Source: Acanthacorydalis orientalis
Lineage: Eukaryota > Arthropoda > Insecta > Megaloptera > Corydalidae
Direction of reading: 5' to 3'
Length of the DNA stretch: 64,000 nt
Assembly: GCA_034766995.1 (NCBI GenBank)
Contig: CM068313.1
Span: forward strand, 58,762,377 to 58,826,376
Part shown: piece by piece, positions 11,146 to 22,462 of the stretch
Numbering within the stretch: the first letter of the stretch is position 1
How the letters are laid out: each line of letters begins with the position of its first letter
Translations under genes and position numbers: made by a program
The notes under the pieces: model-generated
Told to the model about the DNA's origin: nothing
The model's input: only the letters and a program-made list of their open reading frames with translations
Database searches by the model: none

Positions 11146-12189
11146 CTTCAGTTCTTCGTCTGACGAAAATTGACTACCACAAAGGATTTTTTTAAGTTTT
11201 GGATACAGGAGGAAGTATGGGGAAACCAAATCCGGATAATAGGCTGGATAAGTCAGCAATATGTACTTCAATTTAACGAGTATTACCATGGATACAATAG
11301 TTGTATGTGGGCGTCTATTGTCCTAATGGAAAATAACCTTTTTCTTTGATAAACTTGGTCTTTTCTTCCGAATTCTTTGATCAAGTCTATCCAAAAATTA
11401 AGCATAATACTCTCTCGTTATCGTTTGATCTTTTGGAAGGTAATAATTATCAGTATCCCTTTATCATTCCAAAAAATTGAATCCATATCTTATCCAGCAG
11501 TTAAAACTGATTTCGATTTTTCGGACGATAAAGAATCACTATGTTTCCATTGCTTTGATTATTGTTTTGACTCTAGAGTGTAATAGTGAATCCAATTCTC
11601 AACAATAGTCACAAATCTCCGGATAAAGTCAGTCGTATCCCTTTTAAAACGATCCAAACTGTTTTGGAAAATGTGTACTCGAGTGCGTTTATGATCAACT
11701 GTCAGCAAACGCAGAACTCATCTTGTTTTTCACACCTAACTCTTCAGTTAGGATATGATGTACGCATTCTATCGACAACCTTAGAAATTTCGGACATCTT
11801 CAATCGATGATCCGTGATATCGTGCACTGTGCAGGTTATCTTCTAAGCTTGCACGGCTACATTTAAATTTAACTGCCAACTTCTTTACGGTTCTATACGA
11901 AAGTTTACCATCACCCAGTACATATTTCATCTCATCAAAGAGTTCCGTTTTCGTTAAACCTTTTTTGACAAAAAAAACTTTATCGCCGTACGATGTTCAA
12001 CTGTATCCATTTCAAGAACGACACGAGAAGAGTTTTATTTAAATTGATGTTTTCAACAATCGTCTTGACACATTAATTATAGAGTTTGAGGTTATGAATA
12101 AGATAGGTATATCTTTGTAATGCACCACGAATATTTAAAATATACCGCCACTTTTATGTCAAGCCGCGAACTTTTCAAATCACGCTCAC
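11146..12189 (-). mobile_element. Decayed mariner body, family M3
   Basis: The segment aligns with 31.3-32.4 kb. On the - strand it contains the region around the third catalytic Asp (YYPDLVSPYFLLYP, with the Asp lost) and the N-terminal helix-turn-helix region near 11850-12010. Its end near 12160-12189 carries CGCGAACTTTTC like the other M3 ends. Many stops and frameshifts make it an old copy. Its normal left end is missing, replaced by the fragment at 10883-11145. Confidence 0.65.
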
Positions 12190-12427
12190 AAACACATAAA
12201 AAGAAATAAATATGGTACACACGTTATATAAATATGATAATTGTAGAAACATAATTTATGTTTTTATTATTCGCACTAATAAAAAAGTGCAGTATTTCAT
12301 ATAGATTCGATCTAAATTTCAATACTTGTTTACTGTTATTATTGAAAACGTATACTGAAATTTGTGTTATTTAATCAAAAGAGACAAGAAATCAATTTCA
12401 ATCAATATAAATAAAACAGGATTCATA

Positions 12428-13340
12428 TACGAGGTCAGACAATTAAGTAATGCGACCGATTTTTTTTCTCGGCCTGTGGTAACACTGCGAACCTGTAACT
12501 CCGTCACCGTAATAGCAGATCCCTACTCTCTCGATTAAGACCTTGACCACCCTCGTACGATCATTTCTTCGCCAGCTGTTTAGTGTTTTGTAACAACGCG
12601 CGAGTAGTGCATGTCACGAAAACCCACCGAATGAACATCGCTCAAGATTGTCTCGAGCAGGTTGAAAGTGATCCTACTCTTCTCGATCGAGTTATTACTG
12701 GTGATGAAAGTTGGTTATTTCAATATGACCCCGAAACTAAACGACAAAGCCAACAGTGGCTGTCCCCTGGAGCACCAAGGCCAAAGAAGGCGAGAATGAG
12801 CAAGTCCAAAGTGAAAACCATGTTGATTTACTTCTTCGACAGCAAAGGGGTGGTTCGCAAAGAGTTCGTGCCACCTGGACAAACCGTAAATCAAGTATTC
12901 TACCGCAATGTGCTCGAAAAATTACGAAAAAGGGTGCTCAGAGTGCGTCCAGAGATCGCGAAGACTTGGGTTCTGCATCACGACAATGCTCCCTGTCACA
13001 GTGCGTTCAGTGTCTCTCAGTTTTTGGCGTCTATAGGCATAGCAACGGGACCACAACCACCCTATTCACCGGACATATCACCCTGCGACTTTGTCCTATT
13101 CCCCCATATGAAAAAATTCGTCAAAGGTCGACATTTTGACTCCGTTGAAGATATCCAAGGTACTCGGAGAGGTCCCACAAGAAGTGTTCCACAATTGTTA
13201 CGAAAACTGGAAAACTCGGTGGAATAAGTGTATAGATGCGGTAGGGGACTACTTTGAAGGGGATCGCAGCGATGTACCTTAATTTTTAAATATACTCGAT
13301 TTTTGAATTTTGTCGCATTACTTAATTGTCTGACCTCGTA
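12428..13340 (+). mobile_element. Mariner, family M2, copy B
   Basis: Both inverted ends (CGAGGTCAGACAATTAAG) and TA duplications (12428-12429, 13339-13340) are present. It is 913 bp and lies opposite to copy A. As in copy A, the N-terminal coding part is deleted. Confidence 0.92.
12583..13290 (+). pseudogene. Mariner transposase pseudogene (M2 copy B)
   Basis: The catalytic core is readable: [18 protein letters not shown] and SPDISPCDFVLFP. A small deletion near 12610 shifts the usual start (a stop follows a few codons after it). A further deletion near 13155 removes part of the ESVTRVL segment and shifts the C-terminus out of frame. It is non-functional. Confidence 0.85.
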
Positions 13341-13379
13341 TCTATGCTATATATGATAATCAGTGTGCTAAGTGCAAAT

Positions 13380-13471
13380 GTACCCAATACTCAACAGTAC
13401 TGCACCACAAATATTTAAAATATTACCGCTGCTTATATGTTAGGCCGCAAACTTTTCAAATCTACCTCGTA
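13380..13471 (-). mobile_element. Solo mariner end fragment (family M3)
   Basis: About 90 bp matches the right end of the M3 elements (CCACAAATATTTAAAATATTACCG, given here only as a landmark, then AAACTTTTCAAATC and CTCGTA). No transposase remains. Confidence 0.55.
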
Positions 13472-15460
13472 TTTAATTTTTTATAATCAATACATGGAGG
13501 GCGAATATCACACTGATCTGATTATTTCTCTATATGATCTAAATAGAAAGGGCAAGAAATTGTGAAAAGCTTTTGATGGTAGGTGTTTTCAACTCTTTTG
13601 TTATCTACTGTGAGATAAGTAATAAAAAAGATCCGTTCCATGACGGCTTACTTTTCATTATTCACGATTTAATTGATCTAGAAAGATTAAAATTAACACA
13701 TAAAAGAGTACGACCAATAAGACGTCCTTCAAAAACATCCCATTCACTAATTACTGTAGGAGATAACCTTCCTGTAAAAAGGGATTCATGTATATATATG
13801 TGTGTAAGTTCACGTGTGAGGTAAAATTATAATTACTTTTTAATTTATTTATATTGTTATTAATAGATGACAAATTTTTTAAAATTACCAAGATGAAACG
13901 AACGTTTAAAAAAATATTTATTGAAATTCCTTACAAACTATTTCAACAAACATGTTCAATTATGAAAAAGTTATATGCTCTATAGATTAAACTGTAAAAC
14001 ATATGGATTATATGAGCAATAAATATGACAGGAAGTGCGCGGAAAGAAATAAAAATGACATTAAAACTGGAAAATCAATCAATTAAATTGATTTTGAAGA
14101 GGAGTGTATGATTTATAATTTTATAAGGGTAGAATGGAATAGGGCAATGTCGGAATCAATATCACTGGCTGTGGTCAACGTTACTCTATGTAGTTGTCTT
14201 ATAAGAACCTGACACAGATAAAAAAGTGTTATTCAGAATTTAATAGGGGAAATTATTAAAATAATAACAAACATTTTTTATTATAAAAATTCTTGGAACG
14301 TGAAGTCTATTTGTAAAGAAACTTGAACGGAAAAAAATTGTATTCGCCGAAATTGCTTTTTTAAATTTTAAATCGAAAAATATAATTCCTCTAATAAATT
14401 TTATTATAACGTGTGAAAGAGGTGTTTAATTTAAAATCATCTTATACGACCGATATATGATAGATGTATAAAATTCATTTTAAAATTTCGACCTTTTCTT
14501 ATACCTAGGTCGCCCTATACGCCATGATATACGGTACTTGCAATTAAACTATAACTGACTTACAAAAAAAATCATAAAAATAAAGAAATATTTCCTTTAG
14601 ATGTAACAGCACTAAATTCTGAATAATCAAAAGTAAAATTAATAATAACAACACGACTAATTTTAACAGCAATGAAGGACAGCTTTGAACGGAAAGTATT
14701 CAGTTATTTGTCAGATTTATTTTGCTATCAATAACATTTGTAATCTTCGCATACCGTGCATATTTACTTGTATTCCAGACATTTATCTATTCTTCAATAA
14801 TTTAACCTTTTTAAATAGATTGAATTTTTTTTTTGTTAGTAATTGTGTTGTATAATTTCACATCGTTTTATATTTTATAAAATTATAAATAAATGGTTAT
14901 TATTATGGATTCTTTCTGGAATACCACTTATATTTTCTATAGAATTTTGGTTCACAAATTCTAGAGATTGTTCAGAATGTTCAATTATATTTTTTAAAAA
15001 AACGTATATCTATTCTTAAGCTATAGTTGAGGTCGTTATTGTATTAGAAAGTATATTCTCACGAGCACATTTTTTCGGTTGACATTTCTAGGTTTTATTC
15101 AAGTAAATTTATATATAATGATTCAATCATTCATGGATTACGATCAACTACCGTAAAGTTTTTTAAGCAAAATTCTAATGTTATAATGGTCTGAATTATT
15201 CATATTAAGCTGTAAATTGAATGAATTCATATTATTGTCATAACAAAGAGTCGTCCTGGTAATGTTTGACCATTTGTATCACTTGAGTTTCTATTCTCCA
15301 CTACTAGTTTTGGCACATGTATCATCTTCAAGTAGATTTTAGATACTCTAAGATATCTAAGTAAGTATTTACTTAGAAGTATACAAAATCTATCTAAAGA
15401 TGTCACATGTAGCAAAATTAGTATTGAAGAAGAAACGCCACTGAATCACTAGCATAAAAA
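13472..15460. other. AT-rich intergenic sequence, nothing recognised
   Basis: Two kilobases without convincing coding frames. The 83-codon frame at 13573-13824 shows no family motif that I recognise. Confidence 0.4.
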
Positions 15461-15469
15461 TATAGGAGA

Positions 15470-16080
15470 GTGAGTCAAATTAACACTTTAATTATTCTTT
15501 TTTTACGTTATTTGCAAGTAAATGTCCATACAAGTGCACTATTTTTCAAAATAATCTTCCATTGCATTCAACGCAAGTCTTCTAGTGCTTAACTAGTGTT
15601 TGGATTCCTTTATAAAAAGTCTTTTAGTCGCTTACACTGCCACACATGCAACACCTGTTATATTGCTTGATCCGATCTGAAAGGCTTTCCACGCATTACC
15701 TATTTGAATGGTCCAAAAAGACGGTAATCACTTAAAGTATGGTCTTGTGAGTACGACAAATGAGGAGGACAGTTTGGTTCTAAGTGCAGTTTCTTGTTGA
15801 TCTCCATTATTACACATGCTGTATGGATTGAGCATTGTCGTGTCGCAACAAAACACCAATACTCGGAAATCCTCTTCGTTTAGACTTGACCGCTTGTCGG
15901 TGATGATTCTTGAGGAAATCTGAATATGTGTGACACTGATGCTGGTATTCTCTCTGAACATATAATGTCCAAAATTGAATCCAATTCATCCCAGAAGAGT
16001 CAATAGTTTTCGCTGTAATGACCGCATCTTATCATGTGACTAGTTTCTTCCTCTACTAATCAATTGTTGAGATCTGCGCG
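15470..16080 (-). mobile_element. Heavily decayed mariner-type remnant
   Basis: On the - strand, frames near 15700-15860 show a mariner-like second catalytic motif (LRHDNA) and, about 35 codons on, a third motif region (HTLSDYRLFGPFK). Stops and frameshifts are frequent. Ends were not identified. Confidence 0.45.
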
Positions 16081-16855
16081 CATTCTTGATATTAATTGAA
16101 TGGACTTAATGAAATAAGAGAAATATTTTAAACCATATACCACTATAAGGTTTAAATAAACATAAATAATTTAAAAAAGTAATTATTTTTCTTATACTAA
16201 TTTCATTTTTAACGCTAATTCTACCAAAGGTGTCTTTTTTGTTTCTACCAAAGGTATTTTTAACACCTTTTAAAATTTTAACTTAAAATTATTTTCTAAG
16301 TTGAATTATTTTTTCACAATTGCTTTTTTTGATTTTTCGTATAAAAATTGTTAAATTAATTTAGCGGTATCATTTTCCCCCAGCCCCTTCTCGATCTAAA
16401 AATACGAACATGGTATACCTATTTCTACCATGAGGTGTCTTTTGACACCTTAAAGATTTTATAACATTATCTGATCTTAAATCATTTTACACATAAATAT
16501 CTACACCATTTGACAGCACCATTTCAATCTAATTAAATTACGGAATCCCTATTTCAGTTGAAACAGAAAATAGGGAAAACCTCGATATAACTTTTATATT
16601 CGGTTGTTGTTTTCAATGTTGCATTTTACTGTAGATCATTGTAATGATTAATTCTAAAAATAATTGTATAACGCAAGATTTCGAGTTCTGTTATTTATTT
16701 CGCAGCGACTTCAATTCAAATATACAGTCGTGAAACATTTGAAAAACAAATTGTTGAAAGTGCCATTGCAGGTATGTAAGCAGTAAAAGTGTATAATACT
16801 GGCAATTATTTTTATTTTTTAGTTTATTTATTCTAATTTATTTCTAATTCTAAGG

Positions 16856-17870
16856 ATGTCCAGAATTTCAAGAATCAAAGAGGTATTGCAAGAAATAAAT
16901 ATTATAAGTGAAGAATGCTCTAAGATTGATGAAGGCTCACAATCCGGAAGTGAAGATGAGTTGGATAAATTTTTCAAAAGTGATCACGAAACCGATAGCG
17001 AATATGAAAATTACTCATCAAGCACTGTAGATAAAGAGGAAGAAAAGTAGAGGAAAATATTTTGAATGCAAATAGAAGACGAAAGAGAATGAGGTTGCTG
17101 GAAGATTCTGAAGATGATAGTGAAGAAAGCAATGAACGGCAAAATATTGAAATTGCTATTGATGGAACAGTTTGGAAAAAATCGAAACAAGTTCCTCTTC
17201 CAAGAGACCACTTCTTCATACTATTTTCAAAGATGTATCTGGTCCAACTGGACATGTCAAACGAAATATTATGATGCGTAAGGTGAGCACCAAATTTTAT
17301 TTAATATTTGATAATCGTATTGGGGAAAACATTATAAAATGTACGGAATTGGAAGCACGAAGAGTATTGGGAAAAGAATGGAGTTTACCTCGAGATAAGT
17401 TAGAGGCATTTATAGGTCTTTTATATATACGCGGTGCATGTGAGCAAAAAAATGTGAACGTATCGTTTTTATCGAATATAAAATGGGGTCTTTCATTTTT
17501 TTCGAATACCATGAGCCGAAATTGCTTCATGGAAATACTAAGTTTTTGGCGTTTTGATAAAAAACGAGCAAATCCAACGTTTGGGAGAGGATAAATTCAC
17601 TTTGGTATCAAGAGTATGTGACACATTCATTGAAAATAGTCAAAACTACTAGAAACCAGCCGCAAATATCACAGTTGACGAACAGCTTTCCCAACCAACA
17701 CTAGATATATATTCACCCAACACATGCCAAATAAGCCAGATAAATTTGGGATGAAACTTTGGTTAGCATCTGATGTAAAAAGTTAATATGTTGCAAATGA
17801 GTTTCCATACTTGGAAAAAGACGAAACGAGACCGACATCAATTTTATTGGGCGAGTCTGTCGTTTTGAAG
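16856..17870 (+). pseudogene. piggyBac-like transposase pseudogene (N-terminal half)
   Basis: A TTAA-specific DDD transposase gene, broken. The acidic N-terminus (16856-17050) is followed in shifted frames by 17062-17274 and 17172-17594. The latter contains the conserved block before the catalytic core (LEAFIGLLYIRGA, FFSNTMSRNCFMEILSFWRFD). After 17594 a shifted frame reads NITVDEQLSQPT and then MPNKPDKFGMKLWLASDV, which surround the first catalytic Asp. Homology stops near 17870. The second and third Asp and the Cys-rich tail are absent. Confidence 0.85.
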
Positions 17871-18036
17871 CTCATTGAACCATTTACTGAACCATTTACC
17901 ATACTACCATACCATACTGGACCATTTACTAAAGCTACTGAGCCAAATATTATTTTTTTTAGTAGAGCAACCATTCATCTTCATAAACTGTGGTATTAAA
18001 TAAGGGAACATAATTTTATTACAACGCTATTTTTAT

Positions 18037-18113
18037 GATTGCTATATTTAATAAAATATAGCAATCAATACATAAAAATTCAATCTTCATAATAATGAAG
18101 ATTGAATTTTTAT
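18037..18113. repeat. Two adjacent hairpins inside the piggyBac-like element
   Basis: The first has perfect 13-bp arms at 18037-18049 and 18054-18066 around AATA. The second has 19-bp arms at 18072-18090 and 18095-18113, again around AATA. Both lie in the non-coding right part of the element. Confidence 0.85.
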
Positions 18114-18479
18114 ATATGAAGTCTGAAAGTTTGTTAAGTTAATAATATTATAATTTTTAATTATTTTTCTAATAAAAATTAAAAAAAATAAAAAGAGAAT
18201 ATTTTTTAATAGTTATTTCTACAGTTGTTTGCATTCAGACGCAAAGGTGTCAAAAGACACTTTAAATAAATAAGTATATAAAATAGGTAAGAAACAGGTA
18301 TATAAAAAATCGTGGTAGAAATAGTGTTAACTGTATAAGTAAATCAAAATAGGTCTGCGAATCTTCAGCGAACATTTAGGAGATATACCAGCTTCTCAAC
18401 ATTTAATATCAGAAATATGTTTACCTGTGTAATTAATAACTTCAGAACTTACAAAATTGTTTTAACATGAACTATAATT

Positions 18480-18870
18480 TCAAGTAATAGCCCGGAATTG
18501 TACCACAACTACGCCAGTGTCCGAACGGCCTCGTTCGAACCCTATCCAAAAAATAACTATGGGCGAATGGCCTGTGGCGTCATATCACGTTATATGTAAT
18601 CTTCTTCCCCCTCACGAACAGCCACGGCCAATGCGTATATTCCCGTCTTGACGACAACGTCCTTATGGCCATAGATTATATCGGCCATCGCGGCGATATG
18701 TATTCTGAATATAACACGCTCGCATGCGTCCGTATATCTTGAGTTCGCTGCTCCGCGACCCTTAACCGCCGTAGACGAAGGCCGGATTTCGGGATATGCT
18801 TACGCTTTTCTTTTGCTTTTGGCTCGTATCCAGCATCAGCATCGAGTTCTTGTACACTCCATAATCTATA
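18480..18870. other. GC-richer unexplained island
   Basis: This stretch is much richer in G, C and CpG than its surroundings. It has no long open frame on either strand that I can assign. It contains GTTCGAACCC near 18533, which resembles a pol III box B, but no tRNA fold around it was found. It could be a fragment of an unknown element or a regulatory region. Confidence 0.35.
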
Positions 18871-19488
18871 GATCTGATCGGGAAATTATGTCTATATAAC
18901 TCTGTATATATTTTTTATATGTCAAATATTTCACTGGCACAGTTTAAACAATCGATCGAATGAAAACGACATAGATTTTAGAGCTGATATCAAAGTTTGC
19001 AAATGCTGAAGAATGTATGTTGAACGTAACTCAAGTTTCTTGTAATCTCTCCATTAAATAGTTTACTATTAATTTTACTGAATTGTAAAAAAATATTTTA
19101 CTAAAATAATGACTTACGTCACAAACATATAGTTTATACATCTAGTAATTTAATCCTTTATCCATGTGCTATCAATACTGTGTGATATTTACTGATTATA
19201 TATTATGTTCGAGTATTTAATTATAATGAATTCGCAAATACAGAGAATTAAGTTTTAACCCTCATACGATCCTCGGATGAATTGTCACCCAATTTCATTT
19301 TTAACATACTACAACTATCTAAAGATGCAAGTTATAACTTTCTGCTTTTTGCTATTTATTTAAAACTTTAATCACAGCTTTTAGGATCCAATACTAAATA
19401 TATAAAATTATTTATATTTCAATACATGGAAAACTACACTAGCGATTTTCGGAAGAAATTTCATCTGTCATATAATATTGTGTGTTTA

Positions 19489-19774
19489 TACGAGGGTGGT
19501 CCCAGAAGTACCCGGCCTGACCTAAAGATGGCGGTAGTTGTTCGATAAATATCACTGTATTAGAAACTACACAATCTATAAAGCATATGTTTCAAGTTTG
19601 AGGACGCCACGTTGTTTAGTATTTGTTTGGCAGCCATCAATAGAGAACGTTTTCAGTGAATTTGTGAAAATGGAAAAAATTGGTCATCGTTACGTGTACA
19701 ATACTTTTATTTGAAAGGTCTCAGCCCAACCAATATGAAAGCTGAACTGGATTCTACTCTGGGTGAGTCTGCTC
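19489..19774 (+). mobile_element. Mariner M1, 5' fragment
   Basis: Starts with TA and CGAGGGTGGTCCCAGAA and follows the M1 sequence through the start codon (MEKIGHRY) to about codon 35 (one base lost after CGTTACGTG). It then breaks off at 19774 into unrelated AT-rich DNA. Confidence 0.85.
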
Positions 19775-20057
19775 AAAGTTTTAAAAACATGGATTTTTTA
19801 TCATAAAATACGAAAAAGACCTTTTTTCAATTAGCTGATTTTTGTAATTACAAGTGATAACATTTATAGGAAGATATTGCATAATTCTTGACAAATAAAA
19901 TGATGACAGTTCATTTTAAAGATAAGAGAATAAACCTAAAAACATTCACTGGAAAACGTTTAAGCTTCTGATATTCACATATACTTTTGATTTTAACTAC
20001 TATACTGTTTTAAACTGGAAGTTTTAATCGACAATTGAGAGTAACGCCAAATGAATA

Positions 20058-20113
20058 TTTACATTCTTTGCTGTCCAGGCTGAGAATTCAGCCTGGACAG
20101 CAAAGAATGTAAA
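20058..20113. repeat. Perfect 26-bp hairpin with GAAT loop
   Basis: Arms 20058-20083 and 20088-20113 are exact reverse complements separated by four bases. The arms are less AT-rich than the surroundings and include CTGTCCAGGC. Confidence 0.95.
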
Positions 20114-20214
20114 TAAAAAAAAAGATTTTAATATTTTTCTGTATAATTTCATTTAATTTCAAATTATATATATATATATATATATATTTACAGCCCTTAA
20201 TCATCAATTCGATA

Positions 20215-20640
20215 CCCTTATAAAAATAATCTTATAAGTGTTCATCTTCTAATGTTTTCAGTATTATATTATCATTAAAATGCTGTCCATTTAATTTTTC
20301 TTCCACAGTACCAAAATGGTAATAATTCCTCGGGATCATGTCTAGACTATAAGTGGGGTGATCATGTACTTGGAAGCCACACATCCTAATAGCGGCTTAA
20401 GGAACAGTAGAGGTATTGAACTGGAGCATTGTTGTGCAACATGCACATTCCACTTATTAGTTTTATTCCGAAATTTATGCAACAATGCATAACATAGATC
20501 ATCAGCAGTCGTTTTGAACTTCTTAAAATCTATGAGTATTAATAAAAACACTTGCAATCCCAAAAAATTGTAGCGATGATATTTGTTGTGAATCAAAATC
20601 AAAATGTATTTTATTTAACTGAATAGAAAATGCAGTGTAT
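20215..20640 (-). mobile_element. Decayed mariner-type remnant
   Basis: On the - strand a frame reads LHNNAP (second catalytic motif with Asp changed to Asn), then HPTYSLDMIPRNYYHFG (third motif, Asp changed) and a C-terminus EEKLNGQHFNDN. The layout is that of a mariner transposase, with catalytic residues lost. Ends were not found. Confidence 0.55.
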
Positions 20641-21129
20641 TGGTACACTGATAAGGTACGGATGTTAGGTTCCAGGTCTAAGCCTCGGCTTTCAAGTCGG
20701 TTTTGAAAGGAAGATAGAAGTTAGATACGGAGATTTAGGTAAGCTTCGGAGTTGGGAAAGTGGCTCACTTGCTCGTCGCCATTTCATTGATTCTCTTTCG
20801 GACAGATGATCATAGTAAAGGATCGTTTGATTCTCTGTTACAATCATACATATCATATATATAATCATACAATCATACATTTGGATATGACACACAGAGC
20901 TCTAAAAATTAACCTGCGCAAGCTACTCGATGCTGGTGCTGAAAAGCCAAAAGAAGTTTAACTATCCACCTTGCAGTGACCTTATTCATATCTAAATGGT
21001 TATAAATAAATCAGCGAATGGCCATTTGTAGAAGATTGGATATGTGTAATCATTGTAATCCAAAACGACATTAGGTTTTGTAACAATCAACATCTGATTT
21101 TTATTATTTTTCCATCGTTTATGTTTTAT

Positions 21130-21830
21130 TTCAAACATTCCAGCTTTAACGTGTTTTGTAGAAAGCTAATATATATCTTTTTTTTTCTTTCCATTTTATA
21201 GCTAAAATACCAATACAAGATCTTGAAAGAATTTGAGATTTTTTTAATTTCATCGCCGCAAGTTCTTTAGGCATATGCTTTCTATTACATCTAACTGTTC
21301 CGATAGTATTTACTTTTTCTTGATATGTAATTCTAGGTACAGTTTTGGTGACGAATACCAGTTGTCTAAGAAAAGGATATGACCATAGCCAGGTATTGAT
21401 GTGGATAAATTCAATACAACATTTTCTGATACACTTATATTTGAATCTTCTGTTGCATCTTGTCATGTATAAATTTTAAATTTGAAGCAGTATCCCGATT
21501 TTGATTCGCACAACTTATTTTATTTAACTCCAAAACGTGCTCTTTTCGATCGAATAAATTGTTGTAGGATAGGCAACCCTTATATTTCATTAGAGACTAA
21601 TGATACTAAAATAATAGCGTCTAATGATAAATTTTCTTCAGATGTGTAAATATGCTCAAATTTATCATTTAAATAATTGATTATATTCTGGAGTTTATAT
21701 AAACGAACACTGTTATCCGCCATTTCATTATTCGTAAAATGTGAATTACAGTTCTTATTAATTTCAAACAATAAAATCAATCGACGTGCATAGCATGTCA
21801 TTCCCACTTTAGAAGAAGATAACAAGCGAC
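21130..21830 (-). pseudogene. piggyBac-like transposase remnant (PGBD4-like)
   Basis: On the - strand, 21825 down to 21580 reads KLQNIINYLNDKFEHIYTSEEN, shortened here to the key words INYLN and YTSEEN: the region just before the first catalytic Asp. The Asp itself falls in a damaged stretch (LSLDAIIL). Across shifted frames there follows GHILFLDNWYSS (second Asp region). Then 21466-21146 reads TVRCNRKHMPKEL and SRSCIGILAIKWKEKK. This is the order found in piggyBac-type transposases. Several stops and frame changes show it is dead. Confidence 0.7.
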
Positions 21831-21900
21831 GTGCCTAGAACGTCATTCTCACTTTGGTAAGAAACATCAAGCGACGTGTGTAGCATGTCATTCCAGCGCA
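21782..21900. repeat. 45-bp tandem repeat, about 2.5 copies
   Basis: CGACGTG...GTCATTC units start at 21782, 21827 and 21872, a period of 45 bp. The unit length is a multiple of three and the first unit overlaps the piggyBac-like coding sequence, so the repeat keeps that frame. Confidence 0.8.
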
Positions 21901-21916
21901 AGAGGTTAACAACGCA

Positions 21917-22330
21917 TCAACTTCTAAATCGCAACATATGGTCTAACAATACTTGTCCCACTGAATGTTTTCCAACAGCATTTTCATATGTTTCCTTCAT
22001 GTTAGTTGCGTAAGCTAACGGCACAGAAAGAAATGTGTTCCTATTGTTCAAAAGACCATCCTTCAAACTAGTTTTCAAATAGTCGATAAAAAGTCTCCAC
22101 TCTGTTGTTTTATGTTCATGATCAGGTACATCCATCACAGCGCAAATATTGTTACAATACACTCATTTCTTCATTTTCTTCTAAACAAAAATTTTGAAAC
22201 TCTTCCTGGAGGTTACGAAAGTGTAACATACTTTAGTGTCATTCTGAAAGAGATTGCAGCCTTTCAGCGTACATCTGAAAAGTTCGACCTGTTTTTTGTA
22301 CAAAATCGAATCACGAACTAGATCATTTAA
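21917..22330 (-). pseudogene. Fragment of a repetitive arthropod protein family of unknown function
   Basis: The - strand frame 22162-21917 contains HEHKTTEWRLFIDYLKTSLK and SVPLAYATNMKETYEN. Upstream, shifted frames read LFRCTLKGCNLFQNDTKVCY. From memory these words recur in many uncharacterised, repetitive insect proteins, but I cannot name the family. Frame breaks and the missing remainder indicate a decayed copy. Confidence 0.45.
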
Positions 22331-22376
22331 TTCGCCTTGTAGTTGACAGATGATGTTCACAAGAAGAAGTACTTAA

Positions 22377-22402
22377 ATACTACTTTTGAAGAAAAGTAGT
22401 AT
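22377..22402. repeat. 11-bp perfect hairpin with GAAG loop
   Basis: Arms 22377-22387 and 22392-22402 are exact reverse complements around GAAG. Confidence 0.8.
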
Positions 22403-22462
22403 CATCTTACTCCTCATTTTGAACTTCGGTGGCTGCCTCATGTTCCAATTTCCTTTTACAGT

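Larger units (their letters stand above)
16209..18330 (+). mobile_element. piggyBac-like element with complete ends, internally deleted
   Basis: TTAA at 16209-16212 and 18327-18330 flank inverted ends CGCTAATTCTACCA (left) and CACTATTTCTACCA (right, reversed). Inside both ends are palindromic blocks built on AGGTGTC...GACACCT: one at 16433-16450 and a related one near 18245-18264. Further TTTCTACCA copies lie on the left. The interior encodes the N-terminal part of a piggyBac-type transposase. At 2.1 kb it lacks the later catalytic and C-terminal parts. Confidence 0.85.

Noticed and set aside
18525..18545. tRNA gene suggested by GTTCGAACCC
   Set aside because: No A box at proper distance and no cloverleaf could be drawn around it.
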